DNA from: Cordylochernes scorpioides
Taxonomy: Eukaryota; Arthropoda; Arachnida; Pseudoscorpiones; Chernetidae
Direction of reading: 5' to 3'
Assembly (NCBI GenBank): GCA_030710605.1
Contig: CP092877.1
Coordinates: 67,483,993-67,547,992, forward strand
Length of the DNA stretch: 64,000 nucleotides
Both the position numbers and the translations under genes were made by a program. Each line of letters starts with the position of its first letter. Positions within the stretch are counted from its first letter, which is position 1. The notes under the pieces are model-generated. The model worked only from the letters and a program-made list of their open reading frames with translations, made no database searches and was not told the DNA's origin. Shown here one piece after another: positions 1 to 10,204 of this stretch.

Positions 1-1198
1 TTTTTAAATATTAAACACTGTGACTATAATTGAGTTAAATAAATTTTAAAAAATATTTGCAGAGTTTCTTTATTCAGATATTGGGAGGCAAGCTTTCGTG
101 TGGTCGCGCTTCATCAGGCCACTGGCTCCGCAAAGGCATGCAACAGATACATTGAATATTTTGTACCTGCTTGTGTTCATTTCAACCCTGATCTGCACCG
201 CAACGTTCATAAAAATAAATATAGTTTCTAGTTCAGATGTTAATTTTATACCATGTATGACTACAGTTTCAATTAATCGATATCTTTAATTACACCTATA
301 TATAAAGAAGATACTGTGACTATAAATACGAGAAATTTTAAAAACCAATATGGCGCCGAGGGAAATATTTGGGCAGACGAGACGTCGGCCATGCAAGGGG
401 CCCACCGATCCCTAACAGGTTTCTTCTTGAGGAAGTTCCTGGTTATTTCTTCCGCCATATCACTTTCTCACCTTTCCTTTTTTTTTTTGGGGGGGGGAGG
501 GGGGGGGGGGGGAGAAGTCCGACCACACCTCCCTGCGGTCCCCCCTGGACCCTTGGAATATTCCACCAAATTCTGGTTCGTTTCCAAGGTGACTAACGTG
601 GCAACGGTGGCACCCATTTTCCAATGAAGAGCAAAGATAGTGGATATTGCTGCTGCTGTGATGGAGACATCTGAGACTCTTCTTTGGACACAACAACAAC
701 AACCTTTCCTTTTATGTCTTTCTTTAGGTGTCTTTACATCCAGATACCTTTAAAATTGGCTTGAAATGTTTCTTATCTCATCTTGAATATGACAAATTAA
801 CTCATCGAAGTGAAAAAAAAAATAATACAAATGTGAAATTAAAATTTAAAAAAAGGCATATCCTGACCACGATGGGTTGGCCTCGCGTTATTTGCGATTT
901 ATTATGTTAAAAACGACTTTAAATGTGAAAGACTTGAGTGCTCCAATGTAAGAGATATCAGTATGGTGTGTATTAATACAACGATAATCTCCATATTCTC
1001 TACAAATTGCCACCACTTGTCATTCTGTATCCATAGAAGAAGTCTTACCCAAAAGCTTGTACCATTGTCCTCTTATAAAAGAAGCTCTTCTCCCCGACTT
1101 GTTTTTTTTTTTTACTACTACAGTATTATTGTAGAAGGTTATTTTATTTGAGAGAACCCTAAATAGTTTAGATGGAAATTTTGCCGGGAGGATATTGA
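1..1198. other. Intergenic, no gene recognised
   Basis: I see no exon or complete element here. The stretch holds AT-rich DNA, a T-run followed by a long G-run (about 478-513), and the tail of a non-LTR element at 620-703 listed separately. The short open frames are in low-complexity sequence and show no domain. Confidence 0.6.
620..703 (+). repeat. 5'-truncated non-LTR retrotransposon tail, (CAA)n end
   Basis: The sequence matches the 3' end of the RNase H-bearing element seen in opposite orientation at 2036-2770 and 44510-44750. The shared features are a 'gatagtggatattgc' segment, a 'ctgagactct' segment and a terminal run of CAA triplets. Only the last ~85 bp survive, as expected for a severely 5'-truncated target-primed insertion. 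Confidence 0.6.
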
Positions 1199-1291
1199 TC
1201 TAAAAAGGCAAAGGTCACCTCTCCCGTCCCATAGATGGCGTCTAGCTTTGACGTCTATTTTGACGGGAGAGGTGACCTTTACCTTTTTAGA
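1199..1291. repeat. Small perfect-arm foldback (30 bp arms)
   Basis: The arms 1199-1228 and 1262-1291 are reverse complements with one mismatch (core ggtcacctctcccgtc), separated by 33 bp. It could be a tiny palindromic MITE or a hairpin-forming transcript. No second copy was noticed in the window. Confidence 0.75.
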
Positions 1292-1312
1292 CTAAATAGT
1301 TAATTTTATACG

Positions 1313-1671
1313 TCTATATATATATAAATCAATGTTTGTATGTTTGTTTGTTTGTATGTCCGGTATACAAATTCGCAGTAGTTCACTAATTCAAACCAAA
1401 ATTTCCATACATAGGTAAAAAAATACGGGGAAGACGATAAGCTATTTAAAAATATATATATAAATCAATTATTAAAACTATATATTCAAATTATTCTACT
1501 TAGCTCACGAACAGCGCCCTCTATCAAAGATTATATTAAATTATGCTGATGCAAACAAATAGATAATGCTAATAACAAACAATTATAAAAAAAATCTTAT
1601 CTAAATATATATCACTCGGGTAGATATGCACACGGGTCAATCCCGGGGCGAAGCCCGGGTCACCCGTCTAG
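1313..1671 (+). mobile_element. Short non-autonomous Helitron, copy 1
   Basis: The element starts with TC (TCTATATATATATAAATC) and ends with CTAG followed by T. A GC-rich hairpin (cccggg/cccggg around gcgaag) sits about 11 nt before the end. A near-identical copy lies at 22527-22882 with the same ends. TC...CTAG with a subterminal hairpin and no target duplication is the Helitron signature. No Rep/helicase gene is present, so the 359-bp element must depend on an autonomous partner. Confidence 0.85.
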
Positions 1672-2035
1672 TTGTAATATAGTAGCGTTACTACCGTCAC
1701 CGTGGACATTGTGTTTAATGATGGAAGTAATGCTGCCATAGAAATTCTCACCTATTTTTTTTATTATTTTCTAAAGTATACATAGGATAAGTTCATTCTA
1801 CTTATTGTCTGCATTTTTCCTGATTTTATCTTAAACACACCAAGAATAAATGTTCTAGTACCTATGGCCATGATAGATCATGGTGGGTAGAGTGTTGCGA
1901 TTTCTTGTAAGTAGCTTGCAAATTGTGTCAGAACCCTGTTTGGTTACTTGCATTTACTGGTGGATTGGACTTGTGCAAAGAATAATTGACTTTTAATTAG
2001 CAATTTAATTCACGTCGCGTTCTTTGGGATTTTTT
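1672..2035. other. Intergenic with SINE-body remnant
   Basis: The only recognisable part is about 1925-1985, which matches the reverse complement of the tRNA-SINE body described at 17368 (key stretch gtttggttacttgca). The remainder shows nothing I can assign. Confidence 0.5.
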
Positions 2036-2770
2036 TTGTTGTTGTTGTTTATGTTGTTGTCGTGTCCAGTGGAGAGCCTCAGATGTCTCCATGTATCTCT
2101 ATCACAGCAGTCGCAATGTCCATTATCTTGGGTGTGTAAAGCTGTTGCTCTGGGTCCATGTCAATTTTCTGCAAGACTGTGGCCATTGCTGGACATGAGA
2201 ATATGTGGGTAGTTGTTAGTTCCACACCAGGACAGTTGTTGCATGTCCTGTAGGTTCTTGTGCCATCTGGATGTATTGTCATTCCTTTGTAATGTTTCAT
2301 TCTGAGTCTTTTTATTGTTTTTGTAATTCTTCTCTCAGAGTTTATTTCACATATTTGAGCTTTCCTTATATTTTGTTGAAATATCTTGTATATTGCCAAA
2401 GCATCAGCGTCGAATACTGATATTTGTTCTTTCCTATGGCTCAAATTCTTTTACCAATTCATCCGCCATCTTATTACCCCCGATCCCAACATGGGCAGGA
2501 ATCCAGTGTAGAATGCAGTTCTTCTCCAATGGTCCCAGTTAGTTTAGTAATGAGTGTATTTTCTGTGTGATTTTAGTATTGCCTTTCTGTATGGCTTCTA
2601 ATGCAAATCTAGAGTCACTGTATATATATATATTACAATTCCTTCTGCTTGATGCAGGGATGGTTGGTTAAGGCATACATCAAGGGCTTTCCAGATAGCT
2701 GTCAGTTCACAAGTGAAGTTTGACAAAATATGTCCTGTTCCTTCTTTGGCTTTGATGGGTGTTCCATTTT
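2036..2770 (-). pseudogene. Non-LTR retrotransposon remnant: RNase H and C-terminal zinc motif
   Basis: Read leftward on the minus strand, 2770-2460 encodes RNase H signatures: a CELTAIWKALD-type segment with the catalytic E, an SDSRFAL segment with a catalytic D, and WIPAHVGIGGNKMADEL. After stops and frame breaks, 2444-2079 continues with the C-x2-C...H-x4-C motif (CNNCPGVELTTTHIFSCP) typical of the C-terminus of I/jockey-type ORF2 proteins. The 3' end is a CAA-rich tail, seen as a TTG run at 2036-2060. No RT domain remains; this is a dead 5'-truncated copy. Confidence 0.8.
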
Positions 2771-3065
2771 GTAGTATTACGTTATCTTTATATTAGATTT
2801 GTATAAGGAAAGTTGAAAAAATGTAGGAAAATAAACTTTTTTTAAAACGATTTGTGTTTTTCCTATTGGAAAAGTGCCAACTACGGTTGACGCTGGAAGC
2901 TGTAGATACATTTCATTATCTCAATATTGATTGTGATTAGCTTTTTTACCTTCATTTGCGGTGAATCCGCGGTAAATCCATGTATAACAAATTTCCTCCA
3001 ATTTACACAGACTAATCTATTAGCTTGATTGTCTTTATATAATTTTTCCTGTATATAAATATCAT

Positions 3066-3209
3066 ATTCGAAACTATTATAGACGCGTATCATTCTTTTG
3101 AAAATTAAACAATTTCTACTGTCCTCCCTTTAATTTTTCCATTGTAGTAAGGGCAGTAGAAATTGTTTAATTTTCAAAAGAAACATACGTGTCTATAATA
3201 GTTTCGAAT
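3066..3209. repeat. Inverted repeat with 59-bp arms
   Basis: The arms 3066-3124 and 3151-3209 are near-perfect reverse complements around a 26-bp spacer. One arm plus about 30 bp of flank (ending 'cataacagatggc') recurs at 34185-34275, so this is a dispersed foldback family and not a chance palindrome. Confidence 0.75.
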
Positions 3210-3261
3210 ATTCATAACAGATGGCGCGCTATGCATCAAAATATCATATTACCATTAAGGT

Positions 3262-3593
3262 ATCAGCTGCTCAGCAATTGAACTACAGCGATTCCAGAAG
3301 GCTACATTTCTTGGACTGCCCTCATTCAATAACACTGCCCTATTGAATCTACCAAGAAACAAACCGGCCTGGAAACACTTGGTGAACTGGTTCACTAAGG
3401 CTTACCAAGACAGACTCCACAGGACAGCCTGGGTAGTTGACGATCTATAGATACACTCCAGGAGCCTGGGTTACCTTTATGTTACTACATTAAGATACTA
3501 TTACTTTTTCCCGCATGTATATCCTACATTTGTGCTTGGAGAATCTGTATAAGACTAAAAGGTCTTAATAAAGTTTTTTGTTGTTGTTGTTGG
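3262..3593 (+). pseudogene. 3' end of RNase H-type non-LTR element
   Basis: 3270-3450 can be read as the C-terminus of a non-LTR ORF2. The PAW-K-HLVNWFT segment corresponds to PAWNYLVTWFT at the end of the better-preserved copy at 59523-60278. Downstream, 'ccaggagcctgggttacct' and an 'aataaag' signal precede a terminal (TTG)n run at 3577-3591. This is a 5'-truncated, non-functional insertion. Confidence 0.7.
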
Positions 3594-4445
3594 AATCTGT
3601 AGATACGAGGGGATCTACGAATGTGATCTACTGCTAGTTCGTCCGCTACTTCCGAGTTTCAGGTTTTCCCAGCCATTGCTTGTCAGCGTAGACCACCACT
3701 ACTGTAGGATAATTGTTATATATATATTCAAGTTTAATTAAAATGTAGAAAAATAGAAAAAACGAATGAAAAATAAAACATTTACTTATATTAGATGTTA
3801 AAATTCTTGCTCAACACAGTTTAAATAAGGTTTTCTTATATCTGCCACTTTTTCTTAATATTTGTAATTTTAAATAATCAATTCGAAAATCAAAACATTT
3901 ATTCAGATCGAAGGTTCAAATTTTTGCTAAATAAATTTGAAACTATTTAAAATTTGTAAAATAATAATTAATTAATTAATTAATTTTAAACTAATAATTT
4001 ACTTAACACTATCAACATTTATCAATAGTATGACATAACCTATAAACTCAGTTTCTCAACTTTTGTGTCAATCTAACAATTAATCAATCAATCATAGTTT
4101 ACGATAATGAAATATCAGTGTACAATTATTTACCTTTATTGTTGTAGTTGTTGTAAATGACGAATCTAAGCACTCCACATTTTCACTACAGATACAGCTG
4201 ACGATACTTTAACCACACGTGTGAACTTGTATTATGACGCTTTCTTGTTTTTCCAACGCCAAGAACGTTCGAGAAAGACAAAGACAGAGACAAGCATGCG
4301 CCGATTCAATGCGCCTAATTCTCTAGCGCTGCGCGCGCAGCACTCTCGTTCGGTGACTCATCGTAACGTTACCGGGCGTTACACTTTTTCATAAGTGACT
4401 CCTAGCCGCAACCTAATTTAAGACGTTGTCACGTCAAAACATGAA
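3594..4445. other. Intergenic, no gene recognised
   Basis: Mostly AT-rich sequence with an (ATTA)n patch near 3965. A GC-richer island at about 4240-4400 (with gcgctgcgcgcgcagc) stands out from its surroundings and could be an old promoter fragment, but no exon is visible next to it. Confidence 0.5.
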
Positions 4446-4622
4446 CAGTTAAACCTGTCTATAGCGCCCCCTCTAAATAGCGTCTTCCTCTCTATAGCGC
4501 CCGATTTTAAATACGTAGTACGATGCGATTTACATTAAAAGTGACCTGTCTATAGCACCTCCTCTCTATAGCACCCTATTTTGGTGAGTCCCAAGAGAGG
4601 GCGCTAGAGACAGGTTTAACTG
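4446..4622. mobile_element. Palindromic MITE (CAGTTAAACCTGTCTATAG family)
   Basis: The termini are CAGTTAAACCTGTCTATAGCG and its reverse complement, with TA on the right. A shorter copy with TA on both sides is at 13710-13812. Length, TA target and the CAGT start fit a pogo/Tigger-type non-autonomous element. No coding sequence. Confidence 0.75.
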
Positions 4623-4639
4623 TACGTAGAAAAAAAATA

Positions 4640-4805
4640 GCGAGGATAACAGCCCATCTTGGAGAAGGGAACATACCACACAAGGCTCTAACCATGTAAA
4701 TATGTAAATACACTGTAAATGTAAAGAACCTGTACATATTATCTACTGTAAATAATATAAGCTAAGTTGTTCTTTTTGAGCGGTACCTAATAAAGTTATT
4801 TTGGA
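4640..4805. repeat. Dispersed repeat ending 'gagcggtacctaataaagtt'
   Basis: A segment with a 'ttgctctttttgagcgg' core and a following aataaag motif recurs at 7370-7425, 9270-9400 (reverse) and 9560-9630. The shared end suggests the 3' end of a retroposon family. No reading frame is recognised. Confidence 0.55.
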
Positions 4806-4825
4806 ACTAGAATTTTAATTAATTG

Positions 4826-5004
4826 TTCTCACAGAGTATATGTGTAAGATCACAAGTAAATAGGCGCTAACTGTAGGAAGTTTCTATTTGTTTACTATTG
4901 TACTAAGTTGTTGTTTTGTTTGTTCTCTCTCTCTCTTGTAAATCAATAATGTTTGATCAATCTTCTTGGGATCAGTATCTTTTAAAAAGTCTAAGTCAAC
5001 AATA
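4826..5004. repeat. Dispersed ~190-bp repeat, second copy at 63613
   Basis: The segment beginning 'cacagagtatatgtgtaag' and ending near 'aaaagtctaag' matches 63613-63822 with small indels. Both follow a 'ttaattaatt' flank. It might be a solo LTR or a MITE; no target duplication was resolved. Confidence 0.6.
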
Positions 5005-5103
5005 ATGGAGATCCATCCATTTCAGGACGGCTGGATGACGGACAGCAATCAGTCAAAGGTCGCCCAGTACCTGTCGACTACTAATGTCTGTCCTTATTTA
5101 CTT

Positions 5104-5410
5104 GGGGGGTCGGTGGAAGGATGGTCTAAATCGTTGGTTTTTGACCGCTACGACCCGGGATCCTGCATTGGGCACTTTTTTTTCTAATAATAAAAAAAAA
5201 AATGCTCCATTGGAGTCCTCGATTCTTGTAAAAGTCTAACCCTACCAGCGAGTGCAAGTAACCAAATGGGGCTCTGGCACATTTGTAAGTGCAAAAGTCT
5301 AATTTCTTTTCACGTGTGTAGATATGTGGTGCACTTACAGTAAAAGCAATCGCCAACCCACCATGTTTATTATCATGGTCTGTACCACGTGTACTAGGGA
5401 TAATAATTTT
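5104..5410 (+). mobile_element. tRNA-derived SINE, copy 1
   Basis: A tRNA-like head (ggtcggtggaaggatggtct ... ctacgacccgggatcctgc) with box A and a damaged box B precedes an A-run. A conserved body follows (ccagcgagtgcaagtaacc; ggtgcacttacagtaaaagc; accacgtgtac). The same layout is clearest at 17368-17672. Pol III-type promoter boxes at the 5' end and repeated 3' ends mark a SINE, presumably moved by one of the LINEs. Confidence 0.8.
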
Positions 5411-5998
5411 TTTAAGGCTTTCACTTATCTTTACTTTAACTGTCTCCCTCTTATCTTCCCTGGTTTCCCTGAGGAATCTCACCTTGTTTAACAACCATAG
5501 TGGTAGGTAGTAACTTGATGTATTTCAACAGTGCATTATCTGTTTGCTACGACCATTATTGGGCTCTAAAATCATTCCACTTGGTTAGTAGCCCGTAAAA
5601 TCCATATTAGCTACTCGTCACATAGGTTGTGTTGGATTCTGAGCAAATGGATGAGTCTCGTCAGAATACACCTTTGTTTATTTATGTAAGGGGAGTTTCG
5701 TGTCAGTACCTTCTGGGTTCGAAAATCATTGGTTAGTTTAGTAGCCCGTAAAACCATATTCTCTCAGTACCTTATCAACTCGAACAAAGGGAGGGAAAGA
5801 CATGACTTCCAACAAGAACAAAACTGAATGAGATATGCAAATTGAGAGGCAAATATGTAAATAGAATATTTAAATACATTTTTTCAGCTTTTACAAAAAT
5901 ATTTTAATCATATATATTTAAGTTTAAAAAAACTACATTTTTTGCATTTTTATGGTTTTAATGCGTGCGTGAAATTAAAAAAAAAAATGATAGTAAGT
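5411..5998. other. Intergenic, no gene recognised
   Basis: Contains a short local duplication ('agtagcccgtaaaa' near 5587 and 5739) and AT-rich sequence. Nothing coding. Confidence 0.5.
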
Positions 5999-6125
5999 TA
6001 TTATACAAGAAAATAAGACCTAATGGTGACAATGCTGTTACCGAAACGTCACACACTAATAAATTATTTGGATTAGGTCTTATTTTCTTGTATTATCCAA
6101 ATATAATCCAAATTGTTATTTATCA
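5999..6125. mobile_element. Foldback MITE of the 'ccgaaacgtcacaca' family
   Basis: Arms 'caagaaaataagacctaat' and 'attaggtcttattttcttg' flank a core containing 'gttaccgaaacgtcacacac'. The family, with outer ends 'ataatccaaattgtgcctt', recurs at 13180, 15790, 26370, 27042, 27738, 30393 and 43385. Confidence 0.7.
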
Positions 6126-6792
6126 TTTTTGATAGTAAGTTGTTAACACGTGTGAGTCTCCGATGACCATATTCAACTTGTCTCTAGTTCAACAGAGAGA
6201 AAACAATAGGCCAAATCATTTAAAATAAGAATTCCGTTACACAATGAACACTTCTAAACTTTGTTCTAGCTACTAAAAAAATATCCACATAAAGGAAATA
6301 TTTATAATTACCAAATATATTTTCCGGGTGGAGAAATTTTGATAGAACGAGATTTTGATTCCATTTTCCTCTATAATTCCTGACACAAAAACCTTTATTA
6401 AGACACACAGGTCTTACAAAGGATTCTCCTTGGGGTTACAAGACGGGGAAACCTATGAAAGTGGTAAATATTACTTAAAATATCTCCCTTGCTGGAACAT
6501 TACCGATAGTTCTCCTAAATTTGGTGGGATTGTAGGAGTGAAGCTATAGAGAACACCTTCAACCCAAGAATCTACAGTTCAAGGTCAGTCAAATCGTTTT
6601 TTTCTACGGTGAACCGATATTCTAAATATTCTATCAAAACACATTACATAAAATTGACAAGAGAAGTTTTAGTTGTTCAAAATAGAGATCTCGAATTTAA
6701 GAGCAGTCAAGAAAATTCTTTGTAACAATTTTATATCATTTTTGAAAAATAGTACAAAAGTGAATTTATACTTGGATCAGGTGGATAAATTA
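6126..6792. other. Intergenic, no gene recognised
   Basis: AT-rich DNA with two short open frames (6220-6408 minus, 6355-6549 plus) that lack splice context or family resemblance. Confidence 0.5.
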
Positions 6793-7242
6793 AGAAAAAA
6801 GGGCATTTCCTGATAGTGCAACTAAGAGTTGTGATGGCTTACGCCATCTATCGGATTTTCATATTCTCATGCCCTTCCGGCCTAAATGCCTGTTTCAAGA
6901 TTTTTCAAGATGCCCCAAAGACCAACTTTTTTTGGTTGTTGAGGTACAGCTTGCACCACACTGACGAGGGCAAACAGCCCGAAAGGCGTACGTTGTTAGC
7001 TTTTTTTTTTCTTGATTAATCAAGAAACGGTATTTGGCCAATTCTGGAATAATTAAAAAATCAACGATTATCGTACAACTTGAGAGTTGCTGATGGCTTG
7101 CGCCATCTGTCGGAATAAATATCAAGCCTTTTTTTGATTGGAGACTTTGGTTCTAACAAAATCACAAGCAACTTTTTTAGTTGCACGATCAGGAAATGCC
7201 CTTTTTCTCAATTATATCATTTTGTTAGAACCAAAGTCGAAT
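6793..7242. mobile_element. Nested terminal-inverted-repeat element
   Basis: The ends 6793-6825 and 7177-7208 are inverted copies (core gggcatttcctgat). A second inverted pair, 7136-7162 and 7218-7242 (core actttggttctaacaaaat), overlaps the right side. The interior carries 'gatggcttacgccatct' twice, and a segment (gaggtacagc-tgcaccac) shared with 50890-50950. It looks like one non-autonomous element disrupted by or fused with another. Confidence 0.6.
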
Positions 7243-7371
7243 CAAAAAAAGGTCGGTGGATGAGAAGGTAACACGCTCGATTCCCGACAGTCATGAACCG
7301 GGATTGAATCCCGCGTTAAAATTTTGTTTAATATGTGACTAACCTTCACATATTATTCACTGTTTCAATTA

Positions 7372-7870
7372 TCATGAACTAGGTTGCTCTTGCTGAGCGG
7401 TACCTATTAATGTGATTTTGAACCAGCGAAAAAAGGTAGTGTAGTTATCTACCAAGCACATCAAGATTCGCGAGGATCTACAGAAGGAGAAAGCTGTAGA
7501 TACAGTCAAGGTAAGATCCAACGTCAACATTGGCAAGTGGCCAACCAGGAGATATGGCGTGTCGTTTGTACATCTAGCTTGCCCAGTCAACTCGGCCTTT
7601 GCCGGTCCCAAACCCGGATAAAAAGGAGGAGGAAGAGCAGTAACAAGCTCGCTAAAAAACCTGGGTTCAGCTGGCCCGGCTGATAGTATACCCTGTAAGG
7701 GCTCCTGATCCAAGGATACGGGATAAGCAGCGTTTGTACTCCATGTTAGGAGCGGCTGTACATAGCGTTTGTTCCTCATGTCAGAGACGGTCATGTCATA
7801 TTGGAGCTAAGTCAGTGGCTTGCTACTGAGTAGTGCTCCCAGTCTTAATGACAAAGGCAAGACGCATTCT
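7372..7870 (-). repeat. Dispersed repeat family, reverse copy
   Basis: Segments of this stretch recur in opposite orientation at 34787-35060 and 42460-42780. Shared pieces include 'ctgacatgaggaacaga', 'gagcccttacagggta' and 'ctgagcccaggtttttta'. The left end carries the 'gagcggtacct' motif noted at 4640. The open frame at 7372-7794 lies wholly within this repeat and is not treated as a gene. Confidence 0.65.
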
Positions 7871-7904
7871 ACTTCACCCAGTCATAATTACTACATGATT
7901 ACTG

Positions 7905-8010
7905 CTTTTCATATGTGTAGTAGACATGTGGTGCACTTACAGTAAAAGCAATCGTCAACTTCTACCCACCATGATTATCATGGCCTGTACCACGTGTACA
8001 GTGGGATAAG
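7905..8010 (+). repeat. Partial tRNA-SINE (3' body)
   Basis: Matches the last third of the SINE at 17368: 'tgtagtagacatgtggtgca', 'cttacagtaaaagcaatcg', 'ccaccatgattatcatgg', 'taccacgtgta', then an A-run. It ends about 30 bp from the dehydrogenase exon. Confidence 0.7.
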
Positions 8011-8037
8011 CAAAAAAAAAATATTACTAAGACTTAC

Positions 8038-8268
8038 CCAGTCGATGTCCCAGAGCACCAGGCGGACTCCCTGCTCGGCCAATCCCAACGCGAGGTCCCG
8101 GCCAAGTCCCCGTCCAGCGCCCGTCACGATCGCCGTCAGTCCACCGAGGTTTTTGCGGGGCGCTGGGACCACCCATCGCCACAGCCCGGCCAGAAGCAAC
8201 CCGCCGCAGCGAAGCAGAACCACGACCAGCTCGACCGCCGTCTCAAGCATGACTGACATCTCGGCCAA
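8038..8268 (-). CDS. Short-chain dehydrogenase/reductase, first coding exon
   Basis: Seventy-seven codons run from an ATG at 8268 to a canonical donor (TGG|gtaagt, exon end 8038). Residues about 11-34 form a hydrophobic membrane segment (VELVVVLLRCGGLLLAGLW). The start of a Rossmann fold follows, with the cofactor loop TGAGRGLGR and then the second strand VRLVLWDID, whose terminal acidic residue suggests NAD(H) preference. This arrangement is typical of membrane-anchored SDRs such as the retinol dehydrogenase 10/SDR16C/HSD17B11 group, which act at the ER or on lipid droplets. The active-site S-Y-K residues would lie in later exons, none of which I can find to the left. The exon is GC-rich against AT-rich surroundings. 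Subfamily and substrate are inference. Confidence 0.85.
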
Positions 8269-8319
8269 TCACCTCGCTCGCAGCGCCCTCATGACGTCAC
8301 GCCATGGTGGTGGTAGCTA

Positions 8320-8697
8320 GAGAAGGAAAAGGAGGTGGAAAAATAGACCTTGACATTTCTCCTGTTAGCCTATCGTTCTCCATTATTTTATTTACCGTTT
8401 TTTTTTTGGTTCATTACTGGCTTTTATTTACAAATTATATTGAAGCAATGTATAAGCGAATCTTTTTTTAATGATTCTATTTGTTATATTCCACTTAGAA
8501 ATATCTTTCAGAATTAACCATACAAATCGCCAAAATTAGAAAACTTAATAGTTAAGCAATTTGTATTGTAGTTATGAAGTATCAACAAAGATTCGAAAAT
8601 ATGCAAATAAAGATGCGTTAAAAAGGTATATCAATTTTCAGTAATGACGACGCAAGGATAATGATATGTTTGAAAATCTTATTTTATTGACCTAAGG
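8320..8697. other. Upstream region of the dehydrogenase exon
   Basis: Lies 5' of the minus-strand exon. The first ~60 bp are GC-rich, then AT-rich. No clear TATA box or initiator can be assigned from sequence alone. Confidence 0.35.
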
Positions 8698-8896
8698 TAG
8701 GGGTCGGTAACCTTTTGAGTCAAAACGAGTCAAAAATTACAATTTACAAAATTTCAAAGTTTTTAAAGAGACACAAAATTTTCTTGTCAACAATAAATAG
8801 TACTCACATAAAGTTTTTATTTATGTGAGTACTACACGCAGCTTCACATCCAAAGACCCGCATGTGGTTCGCAGGTTGCAAGTTGCCGACCCCTTG
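8698..8896. mobile_element. hAT-type MITE with 8-bp target duplication, copy 1
   Basis: The ends taggggtcggtaacc and gttgccgaccccttg are inverted, resembling hAT termini (CAGGGGTCGGCAACC). The 8-mer acctaagg flanks both sides (8690-8697 and 8897-8904). The interior has its own short inverted repeat (gtgagtact). No transposase. Confidence 0.85.
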
Positions 8897-9269
8897 ACCT
8901 AAGGTAACCCAGTCTTCATAACTGCAAAGAAGTCTACGGTTAAAAATTTCTTAAAAACTTCGAAAAGCAAATCATCAAGAAAATAGCGGGGTTTGTCAGA
9001 AGCAGTATCATTAGAAATGGTCTTAAAATAGAAATATAAAGAATTTCATAAGACAATCGTCCAAATTCCCTCTCTCTACGATAAAAATAAGAAAAACTTT
9101 AAAACATAATCTTCTAAGAACCTGCAACTACAAACAAGAATGGAATAAAAGGAACTCCAAACGAACTGCTTTATTAACTGAGAAAAAGTAAAGAAAAAAC
9201 ATCTAGTTAAAATAAATTAATAAAATCAGTCTAAGTTAGAAGATCTGGAACCTCTAGTATCCCGCACTC

Positions 9270-9640
9270 TAAGACACTAAACCTTGTAAATACGTGAAAA
9301 CACTAAATTCAAGGTTACAAATAACTTTATTAGGTGCCGCTCAAAAAGAGCAACCTAGATCATCATATTTACAATATACTGAGGGGGATGGTTATGTACA
9401 GGGGTTCATTTACAATTATAATTTATAATGATGTCGTTGGGTCCGGAATCTCAGGTCCTTGGGGATATTGTTCTTGAGTAGGTTTTTTTCTGGCTTGTTT
9501 GATATTCAAGGTGGGTTAACGGAAAACACTAAATGACACAAGCCTATGCATTGTCTCTAATATAAAACATCATGACGTGGGTTGCTCTTTTTGAGCGGCT
9601 CACCCAATACAGTTCATTTTGACCTGAAACAGGAGTATCT
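9270..9640. repeat. Pair of 'gagcggcacctaataaag' repeat ends in opposite orientation
   Basis: 9270-9400 is a reverse copy of the 4640-4805 repeat; 9560-9630 is a forward copy. About 150 bp of unassigned sequence separates them. Together they form a loose inverted pair. Confidence 0.5.
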
Positions 9641-9918
9641 AATTCTTTCTCTACCTGTATTTAAAAAACAATGGAATATGTAACATGTGTTTCGTTAGAA
9701 ACACGTCTGCCACCATCAGACAATCATTGCTGTAAATCGCTTCTTTCAAAATCTTCAATTTAAAACGACGCTGTTTCATCGTTTTCCGATTTTATTATAG
9801 AAATACACGACGTCCGTTCTATGAACGTATCTAGAACCACTGCGTCTTCATTATTTTTAAGTAAATGTATAAGAGCTAAGATTTTTACCCTTCCTATATA
9901 GTCTGCAACTGTATAGAC

Positions 9919-10081
9919 CAGGGAGCGGTAACCTTTTGAGTCGGAAGAGTAAAAAAAAAAATCAAAGTTTTTAAAGAGCCACAACATTTTTTTTTGGTCA
10001 ACAATAAATAGTACTCGCAAACGTTTTATGCGTGTATTTATACGCAGTTTCACATCCAAAGCCATAGGTTGCCGACCCTTG
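9919..10081. mobile_element. hAT-type MITE with 8-bp target duplication, copy 2
   Basis: Starts cagggagcggtaacc and ends gttgcc-gacccttg, related to the copy at 8698-8896. Perfect 8-bp duplication GTATAGAC at 9911-9918 and 10082-10089. Its presence explains the minus-strand open frame at 9760-10101, which is therefore not a gene. Confidence 0.9.
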
Positions 10082-10204
10082 GTATAGACATTTATAGTCA
10101 AAACAGCATGTGTGTATTCTTACATAGAAATATCGTTAGGAAACACAAGTGCACAAAGAAATAAGGAATGGAAAACTTAATTCTATTTTTGAATTTAAAA
10201 AGTA

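Noticed and set aside
316-627. Overlapping frames across the G-run on both strands
   Set aside because: Low-complexity Gly/Pro stretches caused by the homopolymer; no start context or family.
7240-7312. tRNA-like segment with 'ccgggattgaatcccg'
   Set aside because: The B-box-like sequence is plausible, but no cloverleaf could be drawn and only one copy was seen; left unassigned.
7372-7794. 140-codon minus-strand frame
   Set aside because: It lies entirely in a dispersed repeat with copies at 34787 and 42460, and the frame is not conserved between copies.
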